DNA of 64,000 nt from Sunxiuqinia indica (lineage in GTDB: Bacteria > Bacteroidota > Bacteroidia > Bacteroidales > Prolixibacteraceae). A model generated the notes under the pieces. The model was not told the DNA's origin, searched no databases, and was given only the letters and a program-made list of their open reading frames with translations. The stretch spans positions 62,001 to 126,000 of the forward strand of contig NZ_WVEM01000001.1 of the NCBI RefSeq assembly GCF_009847015.1, in the 5' to 3' direction. Below, piece after piece: positions 25,751-34,858 of the stretch; position 1 is the stretch's first letter; each line of letters begins with the position of its first letter. A program made the translations under genes and the position numbers.

Positions 25751-26129
25751 ATTTGTTGAATATATTCCAAGAGAACTGGAAGAAGGGATATTGTACATTA
25801 GTATGAAGTATAAAACTGCTGGGCACAAGTGTCCTTGTGGCTGTGGAAATTTGGTTTTCACTCCATTATCGCCTGCTGATTGGCAACTGTCCTACGACGG
25901 ATATGGTGTTACGTTGACACCATCTATAGGGAATTGGAATTATGACTGTAAGTCACACTATTGGATAGTAAATAATAAGGTTCGTTATGCGAGTAGGTGG
26001 AATGATTTTGAAATTGATATGGTCAAGAAGAAGGAACTGCGTGATAAAAAACAATATTTCAAGAAACGAAGAAAGAGAAATTTTAGAAATTGGATATACA
26101 AGATACTGAGTTTGTCATGTTTTGTCTGA
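25731..26129 (+). CDS. DUF6527 family protein (predicted zinc-binding), last gene of the Ubl operon
   Basis: A 132-residue protein with [14 protein letters not shown] (residues about 29-42) and [15 protein letters not shown] (about 76-90), giving Cys and His positions fit to bind zinc. This layout is that of DUF6527, a constant companion of multiubiquitin/ThiF operons. The C-terminal 40 residues are strongly basic ([18 protein letters not shown]) and end in a hydrophobic stretch, suggesting nucleic-acid or membrane contact. Possible roles are target recognition (E3-like) or Ubl processing; neither is shown. It starts within the E1 gene. Confidence 0.8.
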   Translation: MTTLHPEFVEYIPRELEEGILYISMKYKTAGHKCPCGCGNLVFTPLSPADWQLSYDGYGVTLTPSIGNWNYDCKSHYWIVNNKVRYASRWNDFEIDMVKKKELRDKKQYFKKRRKRNFRNWIYKILSLSCFV

Positions 26130-26262
26130 ATAGATAGCCAATCACTCTTTTCTTTCATTTTTTAGTCTTTGGATCCAGCTATGTCTTTTGATTTTCGATA
26201 TGTAAAAATAAAAAGCGGGAGTATAAAGACAAATCATACAACTGTGTAGCCAAATTGACCAA

Positions 26263-26433
26263 GTGAGCCTGAAGGGAGATATTAGTACTGCAGGAAAGAT
26301 TGTTGTTGGAATTGGATTGGCAGCAGAATTAGGAAAGGGAATCTGCGAGAATGTAACAAAAGATAATGATTCTCAAAGAACCGGTATTGATAGTTTAATG
26401 AAATTTGTCTATATTTGCATTGTAATGTATTGA
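26263..26433 (+). CDS. Possible 56-residue small protein (GTG start)
   Basis: An open frame from GTG 26263 to TGA 26433 gives a glycine-rich hydrophobic N-terminal half (GKIVVGIGLAAELGKG) and an ending FVYICIVMY. It could be a remnant of a longer gene or a small membrane protein. There is no clear ribosome-binding site and I do not recognise it. Confidence 0.25.
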   Translation: MSLKGDISTAGKIVVGIGLAAELGKGICENVTKDNDSQRTGIDSLMKFVYICIVMY

Positions 26434-26821
26434 TTATCAATCGAGACTATATCGAGACCTATCAAGATAAGCGCTCCGGAAAATATTGATAATCAGCTGG
26501 AAGCAAAGAGAGGTTCAAACCCCAGCTGAGTCACTCTTCAAGACAACAAAGAATAGTAAAAGCGCTTAAATTGAATGGTTAAGCGCTTTTTTATTTTGCG
26601 GAAGACACCAAAATATGCATGAAATCGCAAAGTAAACGAGACTATATCGAGACCTATTCTTTAAAAACCTTCAATAGGTCTCGGTAGTCGATGTAATTTT
26701 CTGACGATCAATTCGTTTTGGGCTATTGGGTTTCGTTTTGGTACTTGTAATTATGACCCCGTGTGGCTAACTTTAAGTATGGAAGCGAGACCATTTTTTA
26801 ACCTGAAAAATGAGTTGAGCA
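26434..26821 (+). other. Integrase upstream region: 21-bp repeats, hairpins and tRNA-like 3' end (possible att region)
   Basis: Two exact 21-base direct repeats lie at 26442-26462 and 26637-26657. A third, inverted and partial copy at 26673-26682 pairs with the second to form a 10-base-pair hairpin (26648-26682). Between the repeats is a T-arm-like stretch (ggttcaaacccc, 26514-26525) and a strong terminator. Site-specific recombinases of mobile elements often have such repeats just upstream of the integrase gene, which begins at 26822. No complete tRNA can be folded. Confidence 0.45.
26558..26592 (+). terminator. Intrinsic terminator-like hairpin
   Basis: Perfect 12-base-pair stem (aaaagcgcttaa / ttaagcgctttt), 9-base loop, T-rich 3' side. 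Being almost symmetric it could act in both directions. Confidence 0.8.
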
Positions 26822-27381
26822 ATGAGACTAATTGTCAATTTTTCTTTAAAGAGATCGAAATCCCGTGCTAACGGGAAATGCCCGGTCTATGTCCGGTGCA
26901 CCATGAATCATCAACGCTTTGAATTATCTACTGGCGTTTTTGTTATTCCTGAATATTGGGATGACCAAAAGCAGAGGGTAAACAGAAGAACGGAAGAAGC
27001 TAAAGTTCTAAACAACCGATTGGTGAAAGTTGATACACGGATACAAGATGTATACAACCAGCTGGAATCACAGGGAGAGCCATTCTCTGTCATAAATGTA
27101 AAAACTAAGTTGCTTGGTATAAGTAACAATAAAGGAGTTTTGGAAGTGCTGGACGGAATTATCAAAAGTATCGACTCAAGGATCGGGAATGATTATTCAG
27201 AGGGAACATTAAAACATTACAAAACATCCAGGAAACGACTTGCCGGATTCTTCAAATCCAAATTTGGTAGAACTGACCTGGCTTTGACGGCGGTCGATTA
27301 CAACTTTCTGAGCTCATTCGATCTTTACCTGAAAGCTGAACTTCGGTTAAGGCCTAATCATCAGCGTTCCAGAAAAGTAAA
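26822..27381 (+). pseudogene. Tyrosine integrase, N-terminal fragment
   Basis: The fragment holds the arm-binding domain typical of Bacteroidetes element integrases (VNFSLKRSKSRANGKCPVYV, then RFELSTGVFVIPEYWDDQK) and the core-binding SAM-like domain (YSEGTLKHYKTSRKRLAGF, YNFLSSFDLYLKAE). It breaks off just after RLRPNH; the entire catalytic domain is missing. At about 27370-27382 the sequence passes into an unrelated coding fragment in another frame. The result is a dead integrase marking one end of a lost element. Confidence 0.85.
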
Positions 27382-27741
27382 CCACAAAGAGAATTTTTAA
27401 AATCAATAAAAGATACTATTGACAATTATTTGAAATCGGAGATTGCTAAACAGAAAATCCAATTTAGCGAAATAGATTGCTTTGAAGATTATCAATTGAT
27501 TTTTAATGTAAATGGCAAATTGGAAAAAGTTAAAGTATCAGAATACGATAAACCAAAAATATCAAACGGACTTGACTTCTATTTTGAAGACAAAAGAGAA
27601 ATTCGGAAATGTAAAAAAATGATAAAACAGATTTTTAAAGAAATAGACCTAAGTTCTTTCAATCTGAAATACAAGATAAATAGGACATTAAGTTTTGGAT
27701 ATGAGAAAGAAATACAATTGAGAGATAATACGATATATTAA
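27382..27741 (+). pseudogene. 3' fragment of an unidentified gene fused to the integrase fragment
   Basis: An open frame without start runs from about 27382 (QREFLKSIKDTIDNYLKSEI) to TAA 27741. It encodes a lysine-rich, AT-rich C-terminal part with SEIDCFEDYQLIFNVNGKLE and KISNGLDFYFEDKREIRK. I do not recognise the family. Composition differs from the integrase fragment, and the absence of a proper start supports a truncated gene joined at a deletion point. Confidence 0.5.
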
Positions 27742-28515
27742 AAATAAAAAACTACCGCCAATAATTAATCGTTCGAGCCGCGCGCAGCGCAGAGCTTGAA
27801 CGCGGTGTTGACGTAAACCGGGATTAATAGCCGAAACAAGTATTATGGGTTTTCCGATCGGGAATAATCTATTTTGCCTGACCACGATGGTCGGGTTTTT
27901 TATTTCTGGAGGATGCCAGCTCCTGTATTTTCCTGATTCAGCGAAGGATTTACGTTCCCGCTTTGTATTCATGAAGCCGGTTTTCGGTTTTTATTTGGCT
28001 AAAGGGCAAAGCTCCGCCAGTCCCTTTTCAGGGCATTTTTACCAGTTTTTTCATAAGGCTTAGGATGGCTGAACCAACCGGTGTTGGCCCGCGTGAGTTA
28101 AATCGCCGGATGGTCACCAGCTTTCCTATGCGGCAGACCGGACATTGCGGTTCTGTGTTAAATATTAAAACCACAGCATCTTGTGATTTTAATCCATATA
28201 AGAAGTCTATTTCTTAAAATCATCTTAATATCGTATCAAGATGTGGTATTGAAGTCTAACAAACGTTCACCGGATCTTTTGATTTAAAATTCTTATCATT
28301 CTGAAGTCCCTAGTGATTGAAATTGTCCTTTTATTGTTTTTCGTGCCAATGATCACCCCCAATAAATAAGACCTGAACTTTGAACAAAGACATTTGGATT
28401 TGATGCTACGACCATCCAACCAGCCAGTTGGTTGATACTCCTTTTCATCCAATCATTTTGTTGTAAATGATTGGATTCTTTTTCCCGTTTAATTTGATTC
28501 ATCGTTTTTTTTAGT
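27742..28515. other. Non-coding or degenerate mobile-element sequence
   Basis: No convincing gene. Visible: an imperfect hairpin (cgttcgagc / gcttgaacg, 27770-27802), a terminator-like hairpin (27877-27902), and stretches such as ccggttttcggtttttatt and ggcaaagctccgccagtccc that look like former element coding or leader sequence. The 250 bases before the RteC fragment are AT-rich and probably contain its old promoter, but no convincing box was found. Confidence 0.5.
27877..27902 (+). terminator. Terminator-like hairpin
   Basis: Seven-base-pair stem cctgacc / ggtcggg (one wobble pair), 5-base loop, six T following. Confidence 0.65.
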
Positions 28516-29058
28516 ATGGAACAGTATTCCCATGTTATCATTGAGTTAGAAGATGATTTGCACCAAATTGCGACGACTTCTGATCGTCTGCTGAACACGG
28601 CCAAGATGGCTATAAAGAGATGCCAGGTTTCCCTGACTGAATTAAGAAGGATGGTAATCAGTGAAGGCTTTCCCGACAGGCAGTCCGAAATCCGCTTTTT
28701 CAAAAAAATTAAACCAGAAGCCTATAGTCGCCTTTTATTTTACCAGGTCCTGTTTGAGCTGGAAAGCTTCCGGTTCAAATATGATTCCGAAAGGATCATA
28801 CAATGCCTGAAAGCTAAGCTTCCAAAACCAACCAATAACGAAATAATTGAGCTTCTAAAAATATCTTTTTCCGCCCTTAAGCTAAATCAATCCATTAATT
28901 TAGAGCACTACTCAGAAAAAATGGCTGGGATGTCTTATGCTATTGTCGTTAAAATTGCGAATGATGCTGCTAAGAAAGCGGTGATCAATTCCAATAGAGA
29001 GATTTCAATAACTGATTTGGATATGGCATTGGAGGAGAACGAAGCCATAAACAAATAA
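28516..29058 (+). pseudogene. In-frame chimera: RteC N-terminal part joined to an AAA+ ATPase C-terminal lid
   Basis: Residues 1 to about 88 match RteC, the conjugative-element regulator (LLNTAKMAIKRCQVSLTELR, EGFPDRQSEIRFFKKIKP, YSRLLFYQVLFELE). From about residue 90 on (KYDSERIIQCLKAKLPKP, then KMAGMSYAIVVKIANDAAKK and REISITDLDMALEENE) it matches the helical lid of an AAA+ ATPase instead. The frame is preserved across the junction near 28780. Both parent genes are incomplete, so a functional product is unlikely. The AAA part lies directly before a subtilase fragment, its usual partner. Confidence 0.7.
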
Positions 29059-29061
29059 CCC

Positions 29062-29331
29062 ATGGAACAATTTCCTCATTTAAAGTTCGTTCAAAAAGTT
29101 ATTGGTAAACCCCGTTTTTTTGGGGGAGGTAACCTAAATAGTAGAACTCAAGAGAATAAACAAAATCGCAGAAGATACAGCTCCTATCTTTCCAATATAA
29201 CAAGCCACATTAATCAGGAGTGGGAAAAAGAACTTTCCGAGCGGGAAGGCATAGAACTTCCACCACTGGATAGCAATATAATCCCTGTTTTTCTTCAGAT
29301 TAACCCAGATTTAATTACAAATAAATGTTGA
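29062..29331 (+). pseudogene. S8 subtilase N-terminal fragment (partner of the AAA+ ATPase)
   Basis: The 89 residues start FPHLKFVQKVIGKPRFFGGG and continue to VFLQINPDL, which is the recognisable N-terminus of subtilases paired with AAA+ ATPases in bacterial defence operons. The catalytic Asp/His/Ser domain is wholly missing: the gene stops exactly where the converging ECF sigma gene ends. Together with the preceding AAA lid it shows that an AAA-subtilase pair once stood here and lost both outer parts. Confidence 0.7.
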
Positions 29332-29913
29332 TTATTTATGTCTGACCTCGAAATCTGAATTTATAAGACAAAATAAATTGATATTAACCTGCTTGAATTG
29401 CCCCCGCAATTTGATCATCGCGATTCGCATTTGTGCCTCCACTGTTTTTAAAGAGATGTCGAGTTGCTCAGCAATCTGTTTATATGGAATTTGCTGTTTC
29501 TTGTGCATTAAAAAAATCTCTCGGCATTTGTCTGGCAGTTCTTCAATGGCATTCTCCAGCAATTTTAGCTTCATCGCAAGTGAATCATCCGGTTCGGCAG
29601 CCAGCTCGTCCAAACCTTCTTTTTTCACTTGCTCTACAAAAATCTCGTGTTTTTGCCGGGTGCGTACCGAATCGACAAATAAGTTGTAACCGACACTAAA
29701 AAGGTAACTTTTAAAAGAAGTCGAGATCTTTAATTTTTCGCGCTTATCCCAGATCGTCGTGAAACTGGCCTGCGCCAGGTCTTCTGCTTCAGTTTGATCT
29801 TTTGTGAATTGCAAGAGGTAGGCAACCAGCGCGGTATAATGAGCCACGTACATTTCCGTAAAAAAAGTACGATTCATTTTATACTCCTTTTGGTTGTCAT
29901 TTCCCTCTTCCAT
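29332..29913 (-). CDS. ECF sigma factor of a FecI-like (Bacteroidetes) system
   Basis: A 193-residue sigma-70 family protein. Region 2 includes QTEAEDLAQASFTTIW and FKSYLFSVGYNLFVDSVR; region 4 is ELPDKCREIFLMHKKQQIPY followed by QIAEQLDISLKTVEAQM. It lies divergent from a fecR gene, followed by a SusC with an STN domain, so it should be controlled by trans-envelope signalling: substrate binding to SusC, then FecR, then sigma release. The first ATG is 29913; ATG 29877 (MNRTFFTEMY) is an alternative and better matches family N-termini. Confidence 0.9.
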   Translation of the reverse strand: MEEGNDNQKEYKMNRTFFTEMYVAHYTALVAYLLQFTKDQTEAEDLAQASFTTIWDKREKLKISTSFKSYLFSVGYNLFVDSVRTRQKHEIFVEQVKKEGLDELAAEPDDSLAMKLKLLENAIEELPDKCREIFLMHKKQQIPYKQIAEQLDISLKTVEAQMRIAMIKLRGQFKQVNINLFCLINSDFEVRHK

Positions 29914-30040
29914 TCAGCACTCTTGTTAAAATCTAATCACAACGAAATTACTTTTTTCACAAAAGAAGTAAAAAAAAACGATCAACTTTTAAGGGTTGTC
30001 AAATAAAACCCCGTCTCTATAACACATTAACCAGAAAAAT

Positions 30041-31186
30041 ATGGAAACTGAAGATAATTTGATACAAAAACATTTGCGTAACGAATTAAATGACAGCGAG
30101 CTCGAGGAGCTATCCCGAAAACTTCAGGAGGACGAGCAGTTTAGACTAGAGTTTCAGGCACAGGTAAAGCAGGAGTTTCTGGTTGACCAATGGCGTTTGC
30201 AGGAAAGTCGCGACGCGAAGCTCCACCGGGTTGAGCAATCGGGCTTGTTCCACGAAGAAAGGGTTCGAAGCATTTACAGTGGCTGGAAGAAATATGCTGC
30301 TGCTGTTGTGTTCGTGTTGTTGTGTGGCTATGCTGTTCTACAGCTAACGCCAAAACGTTCTGAAATTTATGAAGACGAAATCGTCTTGACATTGAGTGAC
30401 GGTACAATGAAAACCATCAGCGAAGATTCACAGGAGACGTTCAGCGAACAAAGAGGTAAGCAAGTCATTGAAGTGCAGAATAACACTTTGACTTACCAGG
30501 AATCGGTGGACGGGGAGACAGAAGTAATTGCTTTCAATGAACTTGAGGTTCCGGCCGGCAAGCGCTACCATATTCGTTTGTCCGATGGAACGCTGGTTTT
30601 TGTAAACTCAGGTAGCCATTTGCGTTACCCTGTTAATATTCACCGCCAAAATAGTCGTGAGGTGTTTTTAAGTGGTGAAGCTTATTTCGAGGTTGTCAAG
30701 GATTCGTTGCATCCTTTTGTGGTGCATGCCAACAGCGAGTTGGATGTTCGCGTTTTGGGAACCCATTTCGATGTTCGCGCTTACGCTGATGATGCAACAA
30801 TTAAGACGACCCTGGCTGAAGGTAAGGTGGAAGTTTCGCTGACAGCAATGCCCGATATAAAAGCCATTCTAGCTCCGGGGGAAGCTGCAAGCTGGGCAAA
30901 GGACGATCAAAAGCTGGAAGTTGCAGCAGCTAATATGGATAACGAGATGGCCTGGATTCAGAACAAGCTACTGTTTATTGATGAGCCTTTTGCTGAAGTT
31001 CGGAAGAAAATAGAGCGCAGCTACGGCGTACAAATTCAGAATGAGCTGCCCGAACTTGATTCGGTTCGGTTTAATGGCGATTTCGATATTGAAACAGAGA
31101 CAATTGAAGATGTGTTGAGCGCATTCTCGGCTACTGGCTATTTCAATTATACCAAACAAAATAATGTAATAACCATCAGAAAATAA
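30041..31186 (+). CDS. FecR family anti-sigma factor
   Basis: A 381-residue inner-membrane regulator. An N-terminal cytoplasmic part (about 1-80) binds the sigma factor, one membrane helix (KYAAAVVFVLLCGYAVLQL, about 86-104) follows, and the periplasmic FecR domain is clear (NELEVPAGKRYHIRLSDGT, VFLSGEAYFEVVKD, VLGTHFDVRAY). The C-terminal DUF4974-like domain (LLFIDEPFAEVRKKIERSYG) would contact the SusC signalling domain. It is divergent from the ECF sigma gene and 119 bases upstream of susC. Confidence 0.93.
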   Translation: METEDNLIQKHLRNELNDSELEELSRKLQEDEQFRLEFQAQVKQEFLVDQWRLQESRDAKLHRVEQSGLFHEERVRSIYSGWKKYAAAVVFVLLCGYAVLQLTPKRSEIYEDEIVLTLSDGTMKTISEDSQETFSEQRGKQVIEVQNNTLTYQESVDGETEVIAFNELEVPAGKRYHIRLSDGTLVFVNSGSHLRYPVNIHRQNSREVFLSGEAYFEVVKDSLHPFVVHANSELDVRVLGTHFDVRAYADDATIKTTLAEGKVEVSLTAMPDIKAILAPGEAASWAKDDQKLEVAAANMDNEMAWIQNKLLFIDEPFAEVRKKIERSYGVQIQNELPELDSVRFNGDFDIETETIEDVLSAFSATGYFNYTKQNNVITIRK

Positions 31187-31305
31187 TTGCCTATGTAGAA
31201 CCCAAAATTCAACCCCAAAAGCAAAAAAGGGAAATGCGCGAACACTTCCCTCCAAAGGCTTTAACATCAAAACATGTAAAACCATTTTAAATTCACTTCA
31301 AAATT

Positions 31306-34300
31306 ATGAAAATTTACAAAACACTGCTGCTCATTTTTGCATTTCATTGCTTCTTTGCAGCAGCTGCCTTTGCACAGGGAGCGATTTACATCAAGCTTGT
31401 CGATACCCCGATCCGCGAAGCCCTGACAATGATCAAGAAGGAAACCGGCTACAAGTTCTTCTTCGAGAAAGATTTGCTGGATCCGAAACAGTCTGTTTCT
31501 GTTGATGTGACGGACGGCACCATCCAAGATGTATTGAATCAGGTATTGAAAGGACTGCCGATTGAGTATATTGTTCAAAAGAAGCAAGTTCTTCTGAAAA
31601 AGAAAGTTAGTCTGGAAGATGGAGCGCAAGAGCAAAAAACAACGAAAATCAAGTTGAAACCGGTTGCCGGTCATGTGACGAACGCCAAAGGGGAAGCTCT
31701 CCCCGGCTTGACCATTTGGCTGAAAGGTACCAACATTGGAGCTGCAACCGATGCGAATGGCGACTTCACCATGAAAGCTGCCGAAGGCTACACCTTGGTT
31801 TTTAGTTTTATCGGCTACAAAACACAAGAGCTGCCGGTTACAGGCGAGACTTTCTATTCTGTTTCGATGGAGGAGAACATCAATAGTCTGAATGAAGTAC
31901 AGGTTGTTTCTTCCGGTTACCAGGAAATCCCGAAAGAACGGGCGACAGGTTCGTATGAAACGATTTCACCACGCGAAATTGAATCAGTTCCAACCATAAA
32001 TATGATGGAACGCCTGGAAGGTCGCGTTGCCGGGGTAAACTTTGATGTGGCCAACAACCAGATCACCGTTCGCGGAACAAACAGCTACTCGATAACAAAG
32101 CCATTGATCGTGGTTGATGGTTTCCCGATGCCGCAGGAAGATTACAGTTTCAACGAAGGTAAACGCTTTCAAGGAGGTGCTGAGTTGAGCTACCTGAATC
32201 CAGATGACATTGCAAATATCACCATTTTGAAAGATGCGGCAGCCTCTTCAATTTGGGGATCGAGAGCAGCCAATGGTGTGATTGTAATTACGACCAAGAA
32301 AGGACAGGCGAGTGCTGAGCCAAAAGTTAATTTCAGCACGGCTATTACGGTAAGTGATAAACCTTACCTGGAAAAGCTGAAACAAATGAACAGTGCTCAA
32401 TACATCGATTTTGAGCAGGAAATGTTTGATCTTGGCTATTTGCAGGATAATGTCAATGACTGGACCGCAAAAAACTTAAGCGAAGCACAGGAATGGATGT
32501 TTCGGCTACAGCGTGGAACGGCAACAGAGGCTGAGCGCGATGGCGCACTTGTCGAAATGGCAACGCGCGATAACAAGCAACAAATTAAAGACTACCTGCT
32601 ACGCAATGCGATGAGCCAGCAATACAACCTGTCGATCAGCGGCGGAAGTCCGAAAAGCAGCTATTTCATTTCCGGAAACTATAACGACGATAAAGCGGTG
32701 ATGAAAGCAAACGAGGGTCAAAGCTATAATGTGACAGCCAGTAACACCATGAGTTTATTTGATGACGTGATTAAGCTGACGACCGGGATCAACTACATGG
32801 GATCAACTTATACCATCAATAATACGGTGCAGGAAGCATTGTCAATTGTTTCTATTTCGGGGCTTCGTCCGTACGATATGATTGTTGACGAGAAGGGAAA
32901 CAGCATCGATAACTATTTGGCGTTCCGTCCCGAAGTTATTCAGGGCTTTGAAGATCAGGGGTATCTCGACTGGACATATAACTACCTGGATGAACTGAAT
33001 TACTCCAGCGTTATTCAAAAATCGAACGCTATTCGTCTGAATGCAGAAATTAGCTCAGACATTACTAGCTGGTTGAACGCGAGTGTATCGGGGATGTATT
33101 ACAAATTAAGTCAGGAACAGAATACAACAAACGAGTTAAATAGTTATGAAACCCGCAGTGTGTTCAATGTGGCAACTTCAGTTGACAGTTCTAGTGGTGA
33201 TTTGGTGTACGGAATTCCTATTGGAGCGAAAGTAATCTTGGGAAACATGACAAACGAAAATTATAACCTGCGTGGTCAGCTCGCCTTTAATAAAGAGTTT
33301 AATGGGATTCACCGGTTGAACATGTTGGCGAGTGCAGAGATCAGACAAGAACAGCGTTCTTTTTATAGCCACACTTTCTATGGTTATAATGAAGATACCA
33401 ACACCGGACAAACGGTAAATCCGATGGAGTACTACACTACTGTTTACGGATGGAGCACATTCATCGGTAGCGAAAATAATTCTTACTTGAAATACAAAAA
33501 CCGTTACTTATCTTACGTTGGGAGCGGTACCTATTCGTTATACAATCGTTATTTTCTGTCGGGAAGTATCCGCTTTGACGATTATAACATGTTAGGAGCG
33601 AGTCGTCGCGATCGGGCAATTCCTCTGTGGTCGGGAGGTATGCGCTGGAAAATTTTGGACGAACCGTTCTTCAACGCGCCGGGATTTCTGAGCAAGTTGG
33701 ATGCTCGCGTGACCTATGGCAAGGGCGGAAGTACGCCGACGGGCGGCTTAGGAAATAACAATGCGATAATTAACTTATCATCCGATGATTATACCGATCT
33801 GCCAGTGGCATACCTCAGTTTTCCTGCAAATTCGAACTTGAAATGGGAAACGACAAAGACTTGGAACTTTGGGCTGGATTATGGTTTCCTGAAGGATCGG
33901 GTTCGTGGATCGCTTGAATATTATTGGAAGAAATCGGACGATATCCTTGCTCCCATGCCTTTTAACGGAACTTATGGTTTTACTCATTTGAGATATAATG
34001 CCGGAACGTTGGAGGGGCATGGTGTCGATTTTGATATTTCAGCACTGATTCTGAATAAGGATGTGAAATGGACCAGTAGTTTCAATCTTTCCTATAATAC
34101 CAACGAGGTAACTCATGCCAATTACGAATTGAAAACACTGAATGATTATTTCAGAAGTGAACCAATGAAAGGCAATGCCTTGACAAGCTTATACGCTTAT
34201 CGATGGGCCGGCCTGGATAGTAACGGTCAATCTCTTATTCATGGAAACAAGGAAGAAGTTATTGGTAGTGATGTTAATAGTACCGAATTGGAGCCTTCTA

Positions 34301-34833
34301 TCCTAAAGTATATGGGAACTACCACAGCGCCCTATTTTGGAGGCTTTTTCAATACTGTGAGCTGGAAAGGCTTTGAATTAAGCGCACAAATTACTTATTA
34401 CATGGGGCATGTTTTTCGAAAACCATTCTTGAGCAATTATCCTACTTGGGCAGGTACGTTCTACGGTAAGCCAGGAAAAGATATTGATATTGCCAGCCGA
34501 TGGAGAGAAGCCGGCGACGAAGCCAATACAAACGTTCCCGGATTGGCAAGTGTTAATTACTACAGTATTTCGCGCTATAACTATGCCGATATTAATGTAC
34601 TGCCGGCTGATCATATTCGTTTACAACAGGTTTCCCTGGCGTATCAGGTTCCTATTGAATGGCTGAAGAAATCGGTGGTGAAATCGCTGTCGTTGTCGTT
34701 CTATGCACGCAACCTGGGAATTCTGTGGCGTAAAAATAAAGAAGGTTACGACCCTCAGTATTTGTCAACAACAAATTATAGTACGTTAACGCCAGCTCGT
34801 AACTATACGATTCGTTTGAGTGCAAACTTTTAA
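31306..34833 (+). CDS. SusC/RagA-type TonB-dependent outer-membrane transporter with STN domain
   Basis: An 1175-residue TonB-dependent transporter. Order: signal peptide (residues 1-24, ending AAAFAQ), STN signalling domain (about 25-100, REALTMIKKETGYKFFF), carboxypeptidase-D-like beta domain (about 118-195, AGHVTNAKGEALPGL), plug with GRVAGVNFDVANNQITVRG and DAAASSIWGSRAANGVIVI, and the 22-strand barrel ending in YTIRLSANF. The STN domain links import to the FecR/sigma pair upstream. With SusD and two peptidases downstream, the cargo is more likely peptides than glycans; this is inference. Confidence 0.95.
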   Translation: MKIYKTLLLIFAFHCFFAAAAFAQGAIYIKLVDTPIREALTMIKKETGYKFFFEKDLLDPKQSVSVDVTDGTIQDVLNQVLKGLPIEYIVQKKQVLLKKKVSLEDGAQEQKTTKIKLKPVAGHVTNAKGEALPGLTIWLKGTNIGAATDANGDFTMKAAEGYTLVFSFIGYKTQELPVTGETFYSVSMEENINSLNEVQVVSSGYQEIPKERATGSYETISPREIESVPTINMMERLEGRVAGVNFDVANNQITVRGTNSYSITKPLIVVDGFPMPQEDYSFNEGKRFQGGAELSYLNPDDIANITILKDAAASSIWGSRAANGVIVITTKKGQASAEPKVNFSTAITVSDKPYLEKLKQMNSAQYIDFEQEMFDLGYLQDNVNDWTAKNLSEAQEWMFRLQRGTATEAERDGALVEMATRDNKQQIKDYLLRNAMSQQYNLSISGGSPKSSYFISGNYNDDKAVMKANEGQSYNVTASNTMSLFDDVIKLTTGINYMGSTYTINNTVQEALSIVSISGLRPYDMIVDEKGNSIDNYLAFRPEVIQGFEDQGYLDWTYNYLDELNYSSVIQKSNAIRLNAEISSDITSWLNASVSGMYYKLSQEQNTTNELNSYETRSVFNVATSVDSSSGDLVYGIPIGAKVILGNMTNENYNLRGQLAFNKEFNGIHRLNMLASAEIRQEQRSFYSHTFYGYNEDTNTGQTVNPMEYYTTVYGWSTFIGSENNSYLKYKNRYLSYVGSGTYSLYNRYFLSGSIRFDDYNMLGASRRDRAIPLWSGGMRWKILDEPFFNAPGFLSKLDARVTYGKGGSTPTGGLGNNNAIINLSSDDYTDLPVAYLSFPANSNLKWETTKTWNFGLDYGFLKDRVRGSLEYYWKKSDDILAPMPFNGTYGFTHLRYNAGTLEGHGVDFDISALILNKDVKWTSSFNLSYNTNEVTHANYELKTLNDYFRSEPMKGNALTSLYAYRWAGLDSNGQSLIHGNKEEVIGSDVNSTELEPSILKYMGTTTAPYFGGFFNTVSWKGFELSAQITYYMGHVFRKPFLSNYPTWAGTFYGKPGKDIDIASRWREAGDEANTNVPGLASVNYYSISRYNYADINVLPADHIRLQQVSLAYQVPIEWLKKSVVKSLSLSFYARNLGILWRKNKEGYDPQYLSTTNYSTLTPARNYTIRLSANF

Positions 34834-34858
34834 GCTGAATTTATCAAAGTAAAAACAC

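Noticed and set aside
26500-26545. Complete tRNA gene
   Set aside because: Only a T-arm-like segment is present, with mismatches in its stem; no anticodon arm, D-arm or acceptor pairing can be built.
28353-28703. Minus-strand gene across the RteC start
   Set aside because: It is antisense to the clearly recognisable RteC N-terminus and contains no known domain.
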